Part shown: piece after piece, positions 45,901-57,434 of the stretch
How positions within the stretch are numbered: the first letter of the stretch is position 1
Layout of the letters: each line of letters starts with the position of its first letter
From: Symbiodinium natans
Lineage: Eukaryota; Sar; Dinophyceae; Suessiales; Symbiodiniaceae
NCBI GenBank assembly: GCA_905221605.1
Contig: CAJNDS010002449.1
Coordinates: forward strand, 60,001 to 124,000
Length of the DNA: 64,000 bases
Reading direction: 5' to 3'
Made by a program: the position numbers and the translations under genes
The notes under the pieces: generated by a model
Seen by the model: the letters and a program-made list of their open reading frames with translations, nothing else
What the model was told of the DNA's origin: nothing
Databases searched by the model: none

Positions 45901-47449
45901 CCTGCTTCTTGGCCTTGGGCCAAACCGCGGACATCAAACCATACGAGCACCCTTCAAGACGTCGGAGAGGTGCATGAAACAGCGCCGCCGACATTGCCTT
46001 GTCCGGACTCTCTTTAACTTCACTCTTGGAGACACACAAGTGGGCTCTTTGATTTGTTCAGCGCCACAAGTCTGTCCGAGCCCAGCACTAAGGATTCAGA
46101 ACGGTGGGCGGACAGAGGTGAGCTTGCCAACTGCGAAACTGTCCTCGCTTTTGGACTTCTGGACTCTTGGTGTCTGTTGGGCGTGCTCTCGGCAAAATAC
46201 GAAACTCCTCACAGTGTAGGGGCTTGAGGACCATTTCCCGTTCAAGGGTTCAAAATGGGGCATGTGATGCCAAAGCCAAAAGCCAAACCCAACTTCGAAG
46301 TGGATCTTGAAAAGCAACGCGACGTCTCAATGTTGAAGTTTCCCGGAGCATGTGAAGCTACATACTACACATTTTGAAAATGCCCCAGCGCATCTAAAGC
46401 CATGCGCGGGCCGGCGCATGTACCGAGTTCGAGTCCCGAAAGGGCTCCCACCCAGCTTGACACACTACAGCCCATGGCTTGAGCCCATTGTGCCCCAAAC
46501 AGTGTATCTTACCGTTTGAATTACAACGTGTAGAGCAGAGCCGCGGCCGGCGCCCCCCCTTGTGCATTCGAAATCGTGCTCTCGCCTAGGCCCGGGCGTG
46601 GCCGCGCTCGCCGTCCTCGAGACTGGCATCGATTTTGGTTTTGCAGCGCCCTTGCTTCGAAGCTCTCAGCAAGCGACACCCTTTGTCTGCCCGGGCAGCT
46701 TTGCTGCACATCTGTCATGTTTGTGCTGCGCGGATTGGAACGTGCGGGCTGCCACAAGGTCCCATAATCAGCCTCATGTTCTTGGCTGGTCGGCATGAAT
46801 GGAGCCCAAGGAACCTTCAACCAGGAGCCAAACCTCCTTAGTCCTTGACAAAAGCACACTGACAAGCTGTCTTGGCTGGGCCGACTTGTCATGCATCATG
46901 CAGGGAACCTGTGCAGTGGACGCACAAGCCCTTGTCCCGAAACGGCGGCAAACCTTTATATTGAAAGGCAGGCAAATCTTAGGGTTTGGGTTTAGGGTGG
47001 GGATGATCGAGTGACCAAGAAGAGAGCAATTCCATCCCAGATCTAGTTGCTTGCACCGCGTTGAACATGGCGTAGCCAGCTGCAGCAAGAAGATGCCATG
47101 TACTTGCTCTGCATGCCAGGTAGACAGACACTTGCCAACCCACCATGCTGCAAATAAAGAACACCACAAAGTTGACATGGTCATCTATGTGGCAGCCATC
47201 TTGGCGGCAGTCGCAATCTTCTTTCCCATACTGAAGGTCATTCTGCGACGTTAAGGAGACAGTGCGGGGCCAGAAAGCAGCAGCAAAGCCACATGTCAGG
47301 CCAAAGGACAGGAAGTGGCCAGCCCACTGAAGCCGCCTGACTTTTGGCCAGTGCATGCGAAGTGGTCGGCAATGCATGCATAGGCGGCCGACTACATGAA
47401 GGCCATCCGGATACAAGGACAACGTGCCTGTATTTGCGCGTCCGCTCAT
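42942..47449 (-). CDS. multi-exon multipass membrane protein with a C-terminal Cys-containing module (dinoflagellate-type family)
   Basis: The first exon starts at ATG 47449 (MSGRANTGTLSLYPDGLHVV) and carries hydrophobic segments (FVVFFICSMVGWQVSVYL). Further minus exons lie at about 45600-45400 (RGWLFFVGLLWMQQLLFQRL; VVETRPRVSFCFAAYCSDL), 45050-44880 (TRMWVQVLCGAGFFNFALYC) and 44567-44065 (LLSFIVLPSVVCEFYVVGLK; ISLHHLLEFYKGLGTRYM). Then follow 43972-43903 (HHTTADVVRQAIIPL) and 43772-42942. The last exon has MVTHNWANLFEHLMAAI, YWVCAFSVNQHSNIC, CELNKFDCMMSYLAS, IIAVDDKFDLFNRAWCIAEI and KIPDKDAFNRYLRHLLF. The 43973-44064 intron is GT-AG; 43773-43902 is GC-AG. I recall this layout from Symbiodinium hypothetical proteins. 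The C-terminal pattern faintly recalls TIR- or HET-like folds, which is inference. Function unknown; exons between 46.9 and 45.6 kb are unresolved. Confidence 0.65.
44736..44830 (-). mobile_element. copy of a dispersed CCTTAT/ATAAGG element, in an intron
   Basis: Contains CCCCTTATTATAAGG, CCCCAATAAGG and TCGTAAACCCCCCAAATTTG. Its reverse complement shares ordered blocks with 11733-11825. It lies between two exons of the membrane protein gene. Confidence 0.35.
46977..46996 (+). repeat. short telomere-like repeat
   Basis: TTAGGGTTTGGGTTTAGGG, next to the end of the first exon of the membrane protein gene. Confidence 0.5.
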
Positions 47450-49150
47450 TCAGGGGTTAGATGAATCGCGTCCTACTTGTGTGGCATTGTGTGCTACTCC
47501 AGAGACAACCTCAGCTTGCTTCAGATGAACCTCAATATGTCGGTATGTGTTTGGAGACGTCGACGGTCTGACCCGACACGCTGCGATGAAAAACCAGGGC
47601 TTGAGGTGATTGACAGTCTTCAGGGTTGGATTCAGCGTTTTCAGATCATGCAGCCCACAGACCTGAGTCAGGGTATCGGGATTAGCTGACCAGCCTAGGG
47701 TCGGACGCCTTCATCCACAGACACGAAATCCAAAAGAAAACGAACCCTATTCCCTAAATCTTGGCGCTGAATCCTAAAGCGCGGCCTATAGGATTTAGAA
47801 TTAAGGATTTAGGTTTAACTGCTTAACCCTGTAGGGTTTCGGGGCTTCTCTTTAAAATCCCGAGCCCTTAGCCGGTACGGTTTTAGAGAATATGTCTTGA
47901 ACAACCCTGAAGACACCAGGGCCACCAGGGAGCGTAGCGGAGCGGAGCGGGAGGGGAGGTTGGGGTGTTCAGAGGGGTCCTGGATATGTTGGAAAACTAG
48001 ACCGTAAGTGGATGTTTATTGTCAACACTTGAACCCATGAGCCTGAATACTCACTGCATTGCGCGCCCATATGCCGACATGCAATAACACACGGCGATGC
48101 CACCGGCAGCCGCGCGCCAGCTGCTGGGACCCTGCAGGAAGCCTGGTTGACATGCAAAGAGGGCGTTGACACAACATTTAGGTGTTGCAGATTCCACCCA
48201 GCAAGCCTAGTCAACATTGAGGGGGTGTTAGGGCCGTGCTTTGCATTATGCGGCTTTCTTAAGGAACGCGAGGCATGTGACAGCAAACAGCAAGCTAGCG
48301 GGCGCATCTGTCACTGTTTAGTTCAGGTGCCCGCACGCAGTGAGCACCAGCTTACTCGACCTGTTTGAAGACCAGCCCTCGATTGAACCTGCTGTTTGCT
48401 GTTTGCTTAACCCTAGAGACCGCAACATGCAGGCGACCTCGCTGCTCAGCGTCAGCATTGCAGCAAGGACGAAAGCCGTACCTTACATAGGCAGTGAGGC
48501 CAAAAGTCCCAAGCCGAGCACTCAAAAGCCAAGACGGCCAAGATGCTGAGGGGCAGTCGGTGGAGGCCCAGGGCCTGGAGGATCGGGGATTTCCGAGGGG
48601 AACTGCTGGGGCAAAGGGAAAACTCCAAGCCCTTACACTCTCAGGGCTTCAAGGGCTTCAGTTTTCAAATCTCGATGCTCGCGCTCTCTGAGCAAAGCGG
48701 TCAGCGTCCGAAGATGTTCGAAGTAGGGCTACGGGGTGTGGGGCTCGGAGGGCTCAAAGGGCTCAGAGCATCCGGCCATCGTAGTCTCAAGTCCCAAGCA
48801 TCAGAACCTCAAGAGTACGACATCTGAAGCCCTAAGAAGAAGCCCTGAGCGCTTCATCTCAGTGTGACAGCCTCGAATCATCACATCCAAGTTGCTTAGC
48901 CCCGGAGCCCTTTTAGATTCCCAGACTGGGCGCCACATGGAGCGAGGGTGAGGTGCCCTCTCGTGCGGCTGCGTGGTGTGGAATCCCTGCCAGGCCGAGC
49001 GCTGCGACGTATCAGTGCAGCAACGCTTAGAATTAGAAGTTGCATTAAATTAGCATGTCGATTCCCCCCTCGATCCTTTCTTCTAAGGCTCGGCAAAGAG
49101 AAACTGTTGAAGGTCATTTTTGCCTTTTGCCCGGAAGGGGTTGACTGGTC
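47450..49150. other. no supported gene
   Basis: Presumably holds the 3' exons of the cupin gene and intergenic sequence, but the next exon was not found. 47740-47880 is rich in TTTAGG-like variants. Confidence 0.3.
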
Positions 49151-49158
49151 AAGCGCAC

Positions 49159-49890
49159 CTTGGGGCAGGTAGAGCACATCTCCCGCATGGAGGACAACCT
49201 CAGCATCCAGCAAGTCGCTCGACATTGAAAAAAACGGCGCAGTACCCGAGTAGTCCCGAGTCGGCTTGGATTTTGAGGATCCAAGATGCACCTTGGCCAC
49301 GCCCTCTTCGTCCCAGGCAAGCGAAAGTCTAAACTTATGCCATTCCAGGACGATTCTTCAAGGAGGGTCCAAGTCTAAGGTTGTGTCTGAGCTGGTGCCC
49401 ACAGGGCCTTCCACCTTGTCAAGATGTGCAAACCTAAACTCTAAACTCTACACAACAATTGAATACTTTTTGGAGGGGCTTGAAACCGCCAAAAACTCCA
49501 AGACCGAGCTCAGGTTGCCGATGCACCTCCTCCTGAAGCTCTCGTGTAGCACTGTCCAGCAGCAGCCACTTCTTCTCGCCCGCCAGCTGCCTGCGAAGCT
49601 TATTACACCCTTGCCCCCTATTGTGCACGACGCACACCCACGAAAAAGGCGACTGTCTCCTCAAGGGCTTTGGTTTTGGCACTAAATTTAGCCCCAGCGG
49701 CAACACGAGCACATCGTGATCATCAACATGTGGGGGCTTGCCAATGGCACCTTGCAGCAGCTTACCGGGATGGGCGTAAACCGAGAACAGCTTTTCGGTG
49801 TGGACTTGATGGGGCAAGCGAGCCAAGCGATAAGAGTGCAGGTAATTGTCTGGCAGCTTGCGAGTGCAGGGCTGGTGGTCTGGACAAAAG
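49159..49890 (-). CDS. cupin/JmjC-type oxygenase (MINA/NO66-like), three exons
   Basis: Exon A ends at 49702 and carries KLLQGAIGKPPHVDDHDVLV, matching the HxD iron-binding motif of the Cupin_4 (ribosomal oxygenase) family. A GC-AG intron (49591-49701) in phase 2 joins it to exon B (49590 to about 49505), restoring the expected VLQLAGEKKWLLLDS. Exon C, ending at a GT donor at 49159/49158, has AEVVLHAGDVLYLPQG, the usual aGDvLYlPrG strand. Family members are Fe(II)/2-oxoglutarate oxygenases that hydroxylate histidine or arginine in ribosomal proteins, some reported to act on histones. The second metal histidine should follow in an exon not located. The start of exon A and the acceptor of exon C are approximate. 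Confidence 0.65.
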
Positions 49891-49894
49891 CACG

Positions 49895-52610
49895 ACGTGC
49901 TTCGGTGCACAGCCCCGTCAAATACTGGGTGTCTGACCTGGTGGTGTCAGATAGGCATTCATTCCGCCACTGAGGCCTCATTTCAGGGCCGGAGCAGCGA
50001 AGCTCACTGGCTTGTGACTGCAAAATTCGCAAACTCCAGGCCAGGCAGCCAGTCAGCGCGAAGACCTGCTGGTGCAGGGCCTGCAAGGAACAGGTTGGCA
50101 TCCACGACTAATCGCGGGTGTGACCATGTCAGGGTGAGGTCCTTATTGTTCTGCTCACGTACCTTCCTGCCAGGATTCCGGCAGCGCGCAACTTAACGAG
50201 CCACAACAAACTGCGATTCGCCAGGTGAGCATGTCGAACCATCTTCAGGCTTTCAGGACTCATCCTTCAAGTCAGAAGGCAAAACGCCTAGCCTGTTACT
50301 TGTTGCAGGAAAGAGCAAGGTGCCTGTAGTTGCGGTGATGTGCTCTGCAAGTGATTCACCACCAAGGTCCATCCTCCCACACAATGCCAGGATGAGAAGC
50401 TGGGGTTGGGGGCGAGAAAGGAATGTCGTGCGTGTGTGGGTGTGTGTCGGCATGCATGTCTGTGTGTCTGCGTTTGTTTTTCATTGTTTTTTCCTCTTTT
50501 ATTTTGTGTGTGTGTGTGTCTGTGCTCGTGTACGGGTGCGTGCGTGCGCGTGTGCGTGGGTGTGTGTGTGGCCTCCCACCGTGCCAACGAAGACGAAGAC
50601 ACTTACAATTGGTGGCGATGCGTTCTGGGACGCTAGAACGCGTGCACCTGCAGTGATGGTTATAGCATCCTCTACCACCAGCTGTGTATGGTGCATCCAG
50701 AACTTTCTTGAATAACAAGACCCTTTGACTGGAGCAACTCTGGATATGATGTGCTGAGCATGGACTTGAGTTCGTGGGTTGCACCTCAACATGTGGCAGA
50801 TCCAGCATGCTAGCCGAAACATTTTCATTGATGGAGCATTCTCGGAATGGATGCTTCGGAGCTTTCATAGTAGGACCACTAGGAGCCCTGAGCTTCAGTA
50901 TCGTGCAGCATCGGCAACATGTGTGGAGATTCTGCGTGCAGCAGGTACAACAGATGTTAAACAATCTGTCCAGCACGAGATTTCATGAAGAAGTTCTTTG
51001 GTGTAGCATTGCCGACACATGTCGAAGCAAGCTCTGGCACAGCAATCAGCGGTGAGTCCGTTTGCATGCCTTAGACGATTCCATTTTGCGTAGGTATTTC
51101 TGCAGAGTGACGCATTCAGCATGTGAACGTGCAGAAATTCCTAGGGGGCATTCGGTTGATGTTTGCAGCGATTCCCCTGTGCAGCATGTACAACATGGCT
51201 GCACTCTCAAAATACGTACACTGTACGGCCATATAAAATGTCATTCATCCTCTTCTACCTCCTCTTTTCACTCTCAACTACATCTGCGGTTCTCATCCGT
51301 CCCCGCGACTCCCATATGGATATGGACATGGGTGTCAGACTGAGAGGTTCAGAGTGAGTGAGTGAAGGAAGGAAGGAAGGAAGGAAGGAAGGGAGTGAAG
51401 GAATGAGTGGAGTGAGTGGAGTGAGTGTGTGAGTGTGAGTGTGTGTACGCGTGCGCGTGAACCCTAACCGGAACTCTGGCTCTGCTTCCGCCTCCACCTC
51501 GCTCCAGTACATCCGCGGGGGTCTGCAGCGCTGAGGATGCCAGGAGCTGTCGGATGTCGGCATCTTGCTCCAGCGTCTCCTTCCGAAGCTTCAAGGGCGG
51601 CTTGTTTAACATGCGACCTCTCGCATGGACCTGCCTGCATGAGCAGTCTGCGGACTGGGAATGCGAAGGCAGCCTGCACCCGACGCTTGACGCCTTCAGA
51701 AGCTATTGTGCTGAGGACCCCCCCGCCCACGAAACTAAAACCACGCCCACTCTCGACATTGGTGCTCAAAGACAAACCTCAACAGAAAGCTCCCAACGAA
51801 CAACTTACGCCTAAACCCTTACTGCTCTCCGTCGTGAGCTGCCCAGCGCTCACAGTGCGCCGCACCGCTGAAACGCTGAAGGGCGGGTAGGAGCCAGCGT
51901 GTTTCGCCTCGGGGAGCGAGGTCCTCAGGCCTAACCTGGAAGTGGGCACACACACACGCACACTCGTGTGGAACATTGCGTTAGGGACAACGGCCCACGA
52001 CTTAGGCATCGTCTTGAGCGGTTCGTGCACATGTGTCTTGAGTTTTGCAGTTCGCACGGTGCTTGTTGTTTTCGTATTTGGCTCGTCTGATGGGTAGTGT
52101 GGCACCGTGTTCCAATCAGTTGCAGTATCTTGCTGCCGACATACGTTGAACCAACTCAGGCTTGGCAACTGCGCTCTGGTCTTGAAATTATCTCGAGACA
52201 TGTTCTGAGCTCATCCAGTTCGTTGGTGCTCATGGCCGGCACCTGTATTGAGAAGCTCTGCTTCTTTGATTTCTTGCTCGTCGTCGGAAGCACGGATCAG
52301 CTGATAGGCTTTACCATCGTTGCCTCATGCTGCACTTCCCTGCTGCAACCCTGCAGGATTGTCAGAAAGACTGGCCAGACAAGGTCGCTATACAAGGGGA
52401 TGCTCTTATTCGGCACACAGCCGCATTCCGAACAGCATTCGGGAGAGTGGCCGCCTCCTGCTCGCCGTGCTGCAGCCGCTGTTGCATCCGCGCCTTTGCT
52501 ATGTGTGAGTCTTGGGTCTGTGAAACACAACCTCTACCTGCAGCGAGCATTCTCTTTCTACTAGCAGGCACAGCAGTGGCCATGTTGATGAGAAGGGCAG
52601 CTGTGAGGAC
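49895..52610. other. no firmly supported gene
   Basis: Contains a GT-rich patch (50430-50575), GGAA/GAGTG repeats (51355-51440) and conflicting frames at 50780-51000 and 52300-52600 on both strands. 5' exons of the cupin gene may lie at about 49900-50100. Confidence 0.3.
51361..51440. repeat. GGAA and GAGTG tandem repeats
   Basis: About seven GGAA units followed by GAGTGAGTG/GTGTGAG units. Confidence 0.75.
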
Positions 52611-52616
52611 TAAACA

Positions 52617-52830
52617 TCAGTTGCACCCGTACGTCTTGAATCCGGCCGCCAGTTGGGAGCTGCGAGCGGTTGCAGGATCGAAGTCTCGCAGCGACGAGAG
52701 CAGCTCCTCAAGTTCACACTTAACTTCTACACGGGTGGTGGAGGTATAGTGGGCGACCTTGCACAGGATGGGCATGCACCCCTCATCCCGGAATTGCTTC
52801 CAAAGCCCCGAAGCCCCGGATCTGCTCCTC
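52617..52830 (-). CDS. candidate terminal exon, unidentified
   Basis: The minus frame reads WKQFRDEGCMPILCKVAHYT, then VEVKCELEELLSSLRDFDPA and ATARSSQLAAGFKTYGCN with a stop at 52617. Strongly protein-like and amphipathic. An internal GTCGCC...GTGTAG could be a very short intron, but the frame is open without it. Confidence 0.42.
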
Positions 52831-53162
52831 CACCCCAAAGCCCAGGGGGGGCAGCGCGCATCGCGCCACATGGAAACGTTGGCCGAAGGAAGGGTCCTCG
52901 AAACTCAGAGTTCAACCGAACAGCTCAGCGTTGGTGCCACCAGACCCTGACGATCCCCCGCCTCTAAGATGGTGGCCCTCGATGCGCCCGGCTGAAGAAG
53001 TGCAGCCAAGGGGTCTTCCTCTGTGGCGGTGGAGTAACCGCCTCAAGCACTCTATTCATGAGATTGTGTAAGGAGGTGCAGCCCATGTGACTCGGCTTTC
53101 GGGCCTAGGCCTCTAGGCATGGGAATGTCTGGTTTTAATGGCGCGCTCTTGTTTGACTCCTC

Positions 53163-53417
53163 TTACTGCTGGTACACATGGCGCAGTAAATCGCAGTAAC
53201 CATGATTTGACATCTTGGACATTGGCAGTTGGACATAAAGTGGTGTTGATGTTGATGAGCATTCGAGGAAAGCTGGCCAAAAAGGCACGAACCTTTCAAT
53301 AAGAGGAGCCTCAACCAGGAGAAAAATGCCCTGTTGTTCTTCTGCTGTTCCCAGCGCAAGGGGCATCTCACAACACGTGTCATCAAGTGCTGCAGGCATC
53401 ACTAAACATCCCATCAT
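53163..53417 (-). CDS. candidate terminal exon, unidentified
   Basis: The minus frame reads MMGCLVMPAALDDTCCEMPL, EEQQGIFLLVEAPLIERFVP and SKMSNHGYCDLLRHVYQQ, then stop. The mixed composition suggests a folded domain. No family recognised. Confidence 0.42.
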   Translation of the reverse strand: MMGCLVMPAALDDTCCEMPLALGTAEEQQGIFLLVEAPLIERFVPFWPAFLECSSTSTPLYVQLPMSKMSNHGYCDLLRHVYQQ

Positions 53418-54059
53418 GAAGATTCACCCCATGTTCAGACCCTCCGACCTGGTCTCCCATTCTCTGCGCCATTGGTCAGGAGCCGCCGCGCGCAAATCAT
53501 CTGCTTCACGCAGTCGCGTCCCTGGCATCGCAGCATCGTGGAGTCATAAAGGTTTCCAGGATCTCGGGCCTTGGGAGGCGAAAGGCACTGCCTTCCGAAG
53601 TGCGACGCCACGTAACTGCGTCTGCCAACCAACAAGCCACAAAACCGCAAGCGCCCGAATGCCCCAACCACAGATCACAGCTTTGATGTGGAGGGGACTA
53701 CGCCTGAATGCCCAAGCTCTGACTCAAGCCCAGAGCCCTGCCTCGTAGTCTTCCTGCAAGCCATGTGCGTATGCCAGCCTAGGCGCAAGGAGCAGAAACC
53801 CCTAAAAAGTCTGAGGGGATCAACCGATTGCAGAGGGAGATTTGGGAGGCACGGGTTGATGGAGAAGCGTTGCTTCGGGCAAAGAAGCCACTCAATTGTG
53901 CATTCCTCACATGAACCAACTCTTATGGGAGAAATCATGCTAACGCATGCTCTGGATTCGTCTTGATTGGTTCGTTATAGAGTATAGTTCTCACGTGCTC
54001 TGATCCGAAGGCCTTGAAGCCTAACTCCAAGCCTGCAAGCGGAAGCAGGGTTGTCTTGC

Positions 54060-54235
54060 TCGGGCTATCCGGCCAAACCTAAACTTCAGGCATTTCATCC
54101 AATGTCTTGCTGACAAAATCCGAATCCCAGCCTGCATGTCAAGCTGCACGTTGAACTGTGGCAGTGTCAGGTGCAGCAGCTCATTGGCGCGGAGCACGCG
54201 CTGCTCCACCACCTCCGGAGCCCCCCCCCCCCCTC
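54060..54235 (-). CDS. candidate exon, unidentified
   Basis: The minus frame after a C/G run reads PEVVEQRVLRANELLHLTLP, then QFNVQLDMQAGIRI. Upstream the frame is low complexity (Gly run). Could join the exon at 54905-55115. Confidence 0.3.
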
Positions 54236-54786
54236 CCCCCATACCCTGCTCGAACCAAGGCTCTCCGTTTGGGCCACTCACTCTTTTGTCCTCACGAACA
54301 CCAATTCCGTGACGTCATGGCCTTACCCGCCACATTCAACAGCAGAATTGTACTCGATGGCACCAAGTAGAAAGATGAAATCAGAGCCGCTGGAAGAAGG
54401 TCTGAGCCCTCCCACATACGACAAACGCGACTTTGCTCTCCTTCTCAAGGATTTTCTAGTCCAGGTATGAAAACATCACCTCGGCGGACTTCGGCTGGGC
54501 GAACTGCTCGTTGCCCTCAGCCCAGGCCTTCGGTTTAGCGGGGTTCATGGCTTCCACGCGTTCAAGATATGCTTGTCCATGCATGCTCAAGGTCGGGCTG
54601 AGAAGGCAAACAGTTGCTCGCCCATAGATTCTGAAATTATCTGAAAAATTCTAAAAAGTTGCCGCTTCTCTTGATTTCTGGAATGTTCTGGAACGTCTCT
54701 TCAAGGGGCCCACCTCAAAGAGCAGGATTCCGTCGGGTGCCACGAGCTCTGCAATCCTTAGACGACTCTGTCCTTACAATGAGAGC

Positions 54787-54809
54787 TGTCTCTCTCTCTC
54801 TCTCTCTCC
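54787..54809. repeat. (TC)n microsatellite
   Basis: About eleven TC dinucleotides. Confidence 0.8.
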
Positions 54810-54904
54810 CTTGCTCCTTTTCTCTCTGGGTCTACCACTAAATGCCGCTAAGTCCTCTGAACTTACACAAAGGCCCGGCTTAAGAAGTTCAACACTTCTC
54901 ACCT

Positions 54905-55115
54905 TCAATTACAGATGGTCTCCAAGCCTATTTCAGCTTGTGTGAGTTGACGTGCTGTTACCACTCCGATGTTCCCGTAGCCTTGTTGAACGAAGTCGGC
55001 GCTGCGGGAGGGCGGTGGGGCCCGGGAATGCCAAGTTTCTGCTGCAACAAAGGTCGGCAAAGGTAGTTCACCTTGAGAAGAAGAGGCAGAAGCTTCTTCG
55101 ACTTGACGTAATCCT
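54905..55115 (-). CDS. candidate terminal exon, unidentified
   Basis: The minus frame reads QVEEASASSSQGELPLPTFV, then SADFVQQGYGNIGVVTARQL and TQAEIGLETICN with a stop. Protein-like, no domain visible. Confidence 0.38.
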
Positions 55116-55119
55116 ATGC

Positions 55120-57430
55120 CATGGCTCAACATCAACACGGGGACCGCTGGTTTTGAATGAGGGGGCTTGGTTCACACGCCTCATTCGCTGCAATCTCCCT
55201 ACTTCACCTCACCAGAATCGCGGAAACAACAGCTCTTGAACTCTTGAACTGAAGACGGAAGACCTCGGGCTTGATGAAATTGACTCATATCGGACTTGAG
55301 GCTTGAGAACGACTCAGATCAAGGAAAGAATGCTGATTTCACGACTGGTGGGGTCTGAATCCCAAACCCCCCCCCCCCCCCAATACAGCCAATACACCAT
55401 TACCACACGATTGCACATCCTTGCTGAGCTCCCTGCCACGCACACCACATCGAATGGCGACCCCAAGACTGAGGACAGGGAGCGACGGTCCTGAAACAAG
55501 GCGATGGCAATTCCTCTGCGTTCCTATGCCAGCTTCGCATGCTGGTGGGTAGCTTCTGGTTTTGGGTGCATCGAGCTCGCCACGTCGTGGTTGCTGATGT
55601 TGGTTCTGGGGTGTCAGATTTCGTTGAGGGGTGCGAAATTCGACTCCAAGCCACAAACACAACAAGCAACCTAACACATCGAAGCCCTCGAAGATCCATG
55701 AAGGCCCTTGAATCCAAGCACTTGGCCTCCACATCCTCTACGCGTGCAGACAGTCGAGGAAGCTGCTCCGGCGGCACCCGGCGCCTTTCAGTTCAAAGGT
55801 GACTTCCAAGCCACGAAAGTCCCCAACACCTTCTCGTCTTGTCACGCAGCAAGGCCCAAAAGAAGAACACTTAATAAGAAACTCCGCACCGTTGATGCAG
55901 AGCGCAAACGATTCTTGCCGAACACATCTGCAATGTCAGATGGTCCACGCTTTGTGGCTTGCGCCACATGTGAGTCATACGAGCATGGCCCTCAAACCTC
56001 CTGTGTCGGTGACATGCTTCGGATTTATCAGCGCGACACACCCTTTAACCCCGAAACCTACAATCAGGATATCTCACGACAAGAAGCTGGAGTTCTGCAA
56101 TCACTGCGGCATTGCTGTCCACGGCTATGACCTGACACTGGTATTCGCTCGTCGCTCAGCACAAGCCAAGGGAGCATCAGCCATGGTTCGACCGGGCATG
56201 CGCTGCAGCGCTGCAAGTTACTGCCAACCTTCACCGAAAATGAAAAGCTCTGTGTCTGTTGGGAGCAACATTCCACGATGCCGCATATCATGCAACTCTA
56301 GAGACTCTAGAGAGGATAGTTGCTGCTCGCGGCAGAGTTTGACCTGGTGAGACGGCGTCACCTACGTCGTCAGTGCTGGTGAAGTGAGATGCTGGACTGG
56401 GAATGCAATCAAGATCGTGAATGGGAGTAGGTGTCCGAACCCTGGGATTACTCGTAGGGAAAGTGTCCCCTTGCTTCCTCCCCGAACTCGTCCGATCCAA
56501 GCTCACAAGATCTGCTTGGAACCCAAAGTGCCCTACAGGGTCAAACATCCTGAAGCACCCTTGCCTCTAAATTCTGCACCCAGGTGAGCCTTGAACCCCA
56601 GGTCCAGTAGAAGCAGCGAGTGCCGCCCCCTTGCCGGCCATTTGGAACAGGTATTTGCCCTTCGGCTTCCCTATGCCAGATACTGAACCGCGAATGCTGT
56701 TTTTGCTTCTTTGCCTGGCCTAAATCCTAAGCCCTAAGCCACACACAGCCAAACTTGCAACCACAAGTTGAAGCAGGTGCGAGGTGCTGCGGGCTTTGTG
56801 GCGCACATGACCCCGTCCCTGACGCACAACACCCCCTGACCCTGAACCTGACGGATCCACTCATGAACTCCATTCTGAACTCTAAGCAGTCCGTCTTGGG
56901 GCCGTGCCTCCCGCAGCCCAGATCCAATGCACGGCCGCCCTTGGGCAGGTAACGGAGGTTGGCCTGCAAGGGCAACTTCAGGGAACTCAAGGGTCGAGGG
57001 CAGTGATTCGGGGGTTCAGGGGCCCTCAAGCCTCATCTTCAGGATCTTGCGCTTCGGAAGACCTCATATCTGCACCACCGAATGTAAAAGGCCTGGAATA
57101 CTCACGATGCCGAAGGAAGGTCGAATGCCAAAGCCGAGGTGTTGCTAATCCAAACCCTTCCCTTACGATTCACCATTTCATACCATTTGGAAAGCAAGGG
57201 GATGCTCTTGCTGGCCTCAACCCATGGGGATGCCAAGTACCGGCGCATGGCTTCGCAGAGGGTATCGGTGTTGACATCAGTTGGCTGTTGCAGCTTTCTT
57301 CGCATACTGCGAGTGCGTTTGCCGTGTTACACTTCAATGCATGTTCCGCAGAAGCAAATGGAGCCCAATTGCGATGCCTCCTCCAGATGGCATTGAAACC
57401 CACGTGTGTCTCTTCATCTTGGTCTGACTG
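55120..57430. other. unassigned; competing frames
   Basis: A plus frame at 56080-56260 (HDKKLEFCNHCGIAVHGYDL, with a CxxC) and its antisense (SFSFSVKVGSNLQRCSACPV) both look partly protein-like. 55367-55382 is a C run. No gene could be settled. Confidence 0.25.
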
Positions 57431-57434
57431 ATTC

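Noticed and set aside
46420-46450. tRNA-like B-box (GAGTTCGAGTCCC)
   Set aside because: The T-stem does not pair and no acceptor or anticodon stem could be built around it.
50356-50976. 206-codon minus frame with Thr/His-rich part
   Set aside because: Largely generated by the GT-rich patch at 50430-50575; the remainder has no recognisable feature.
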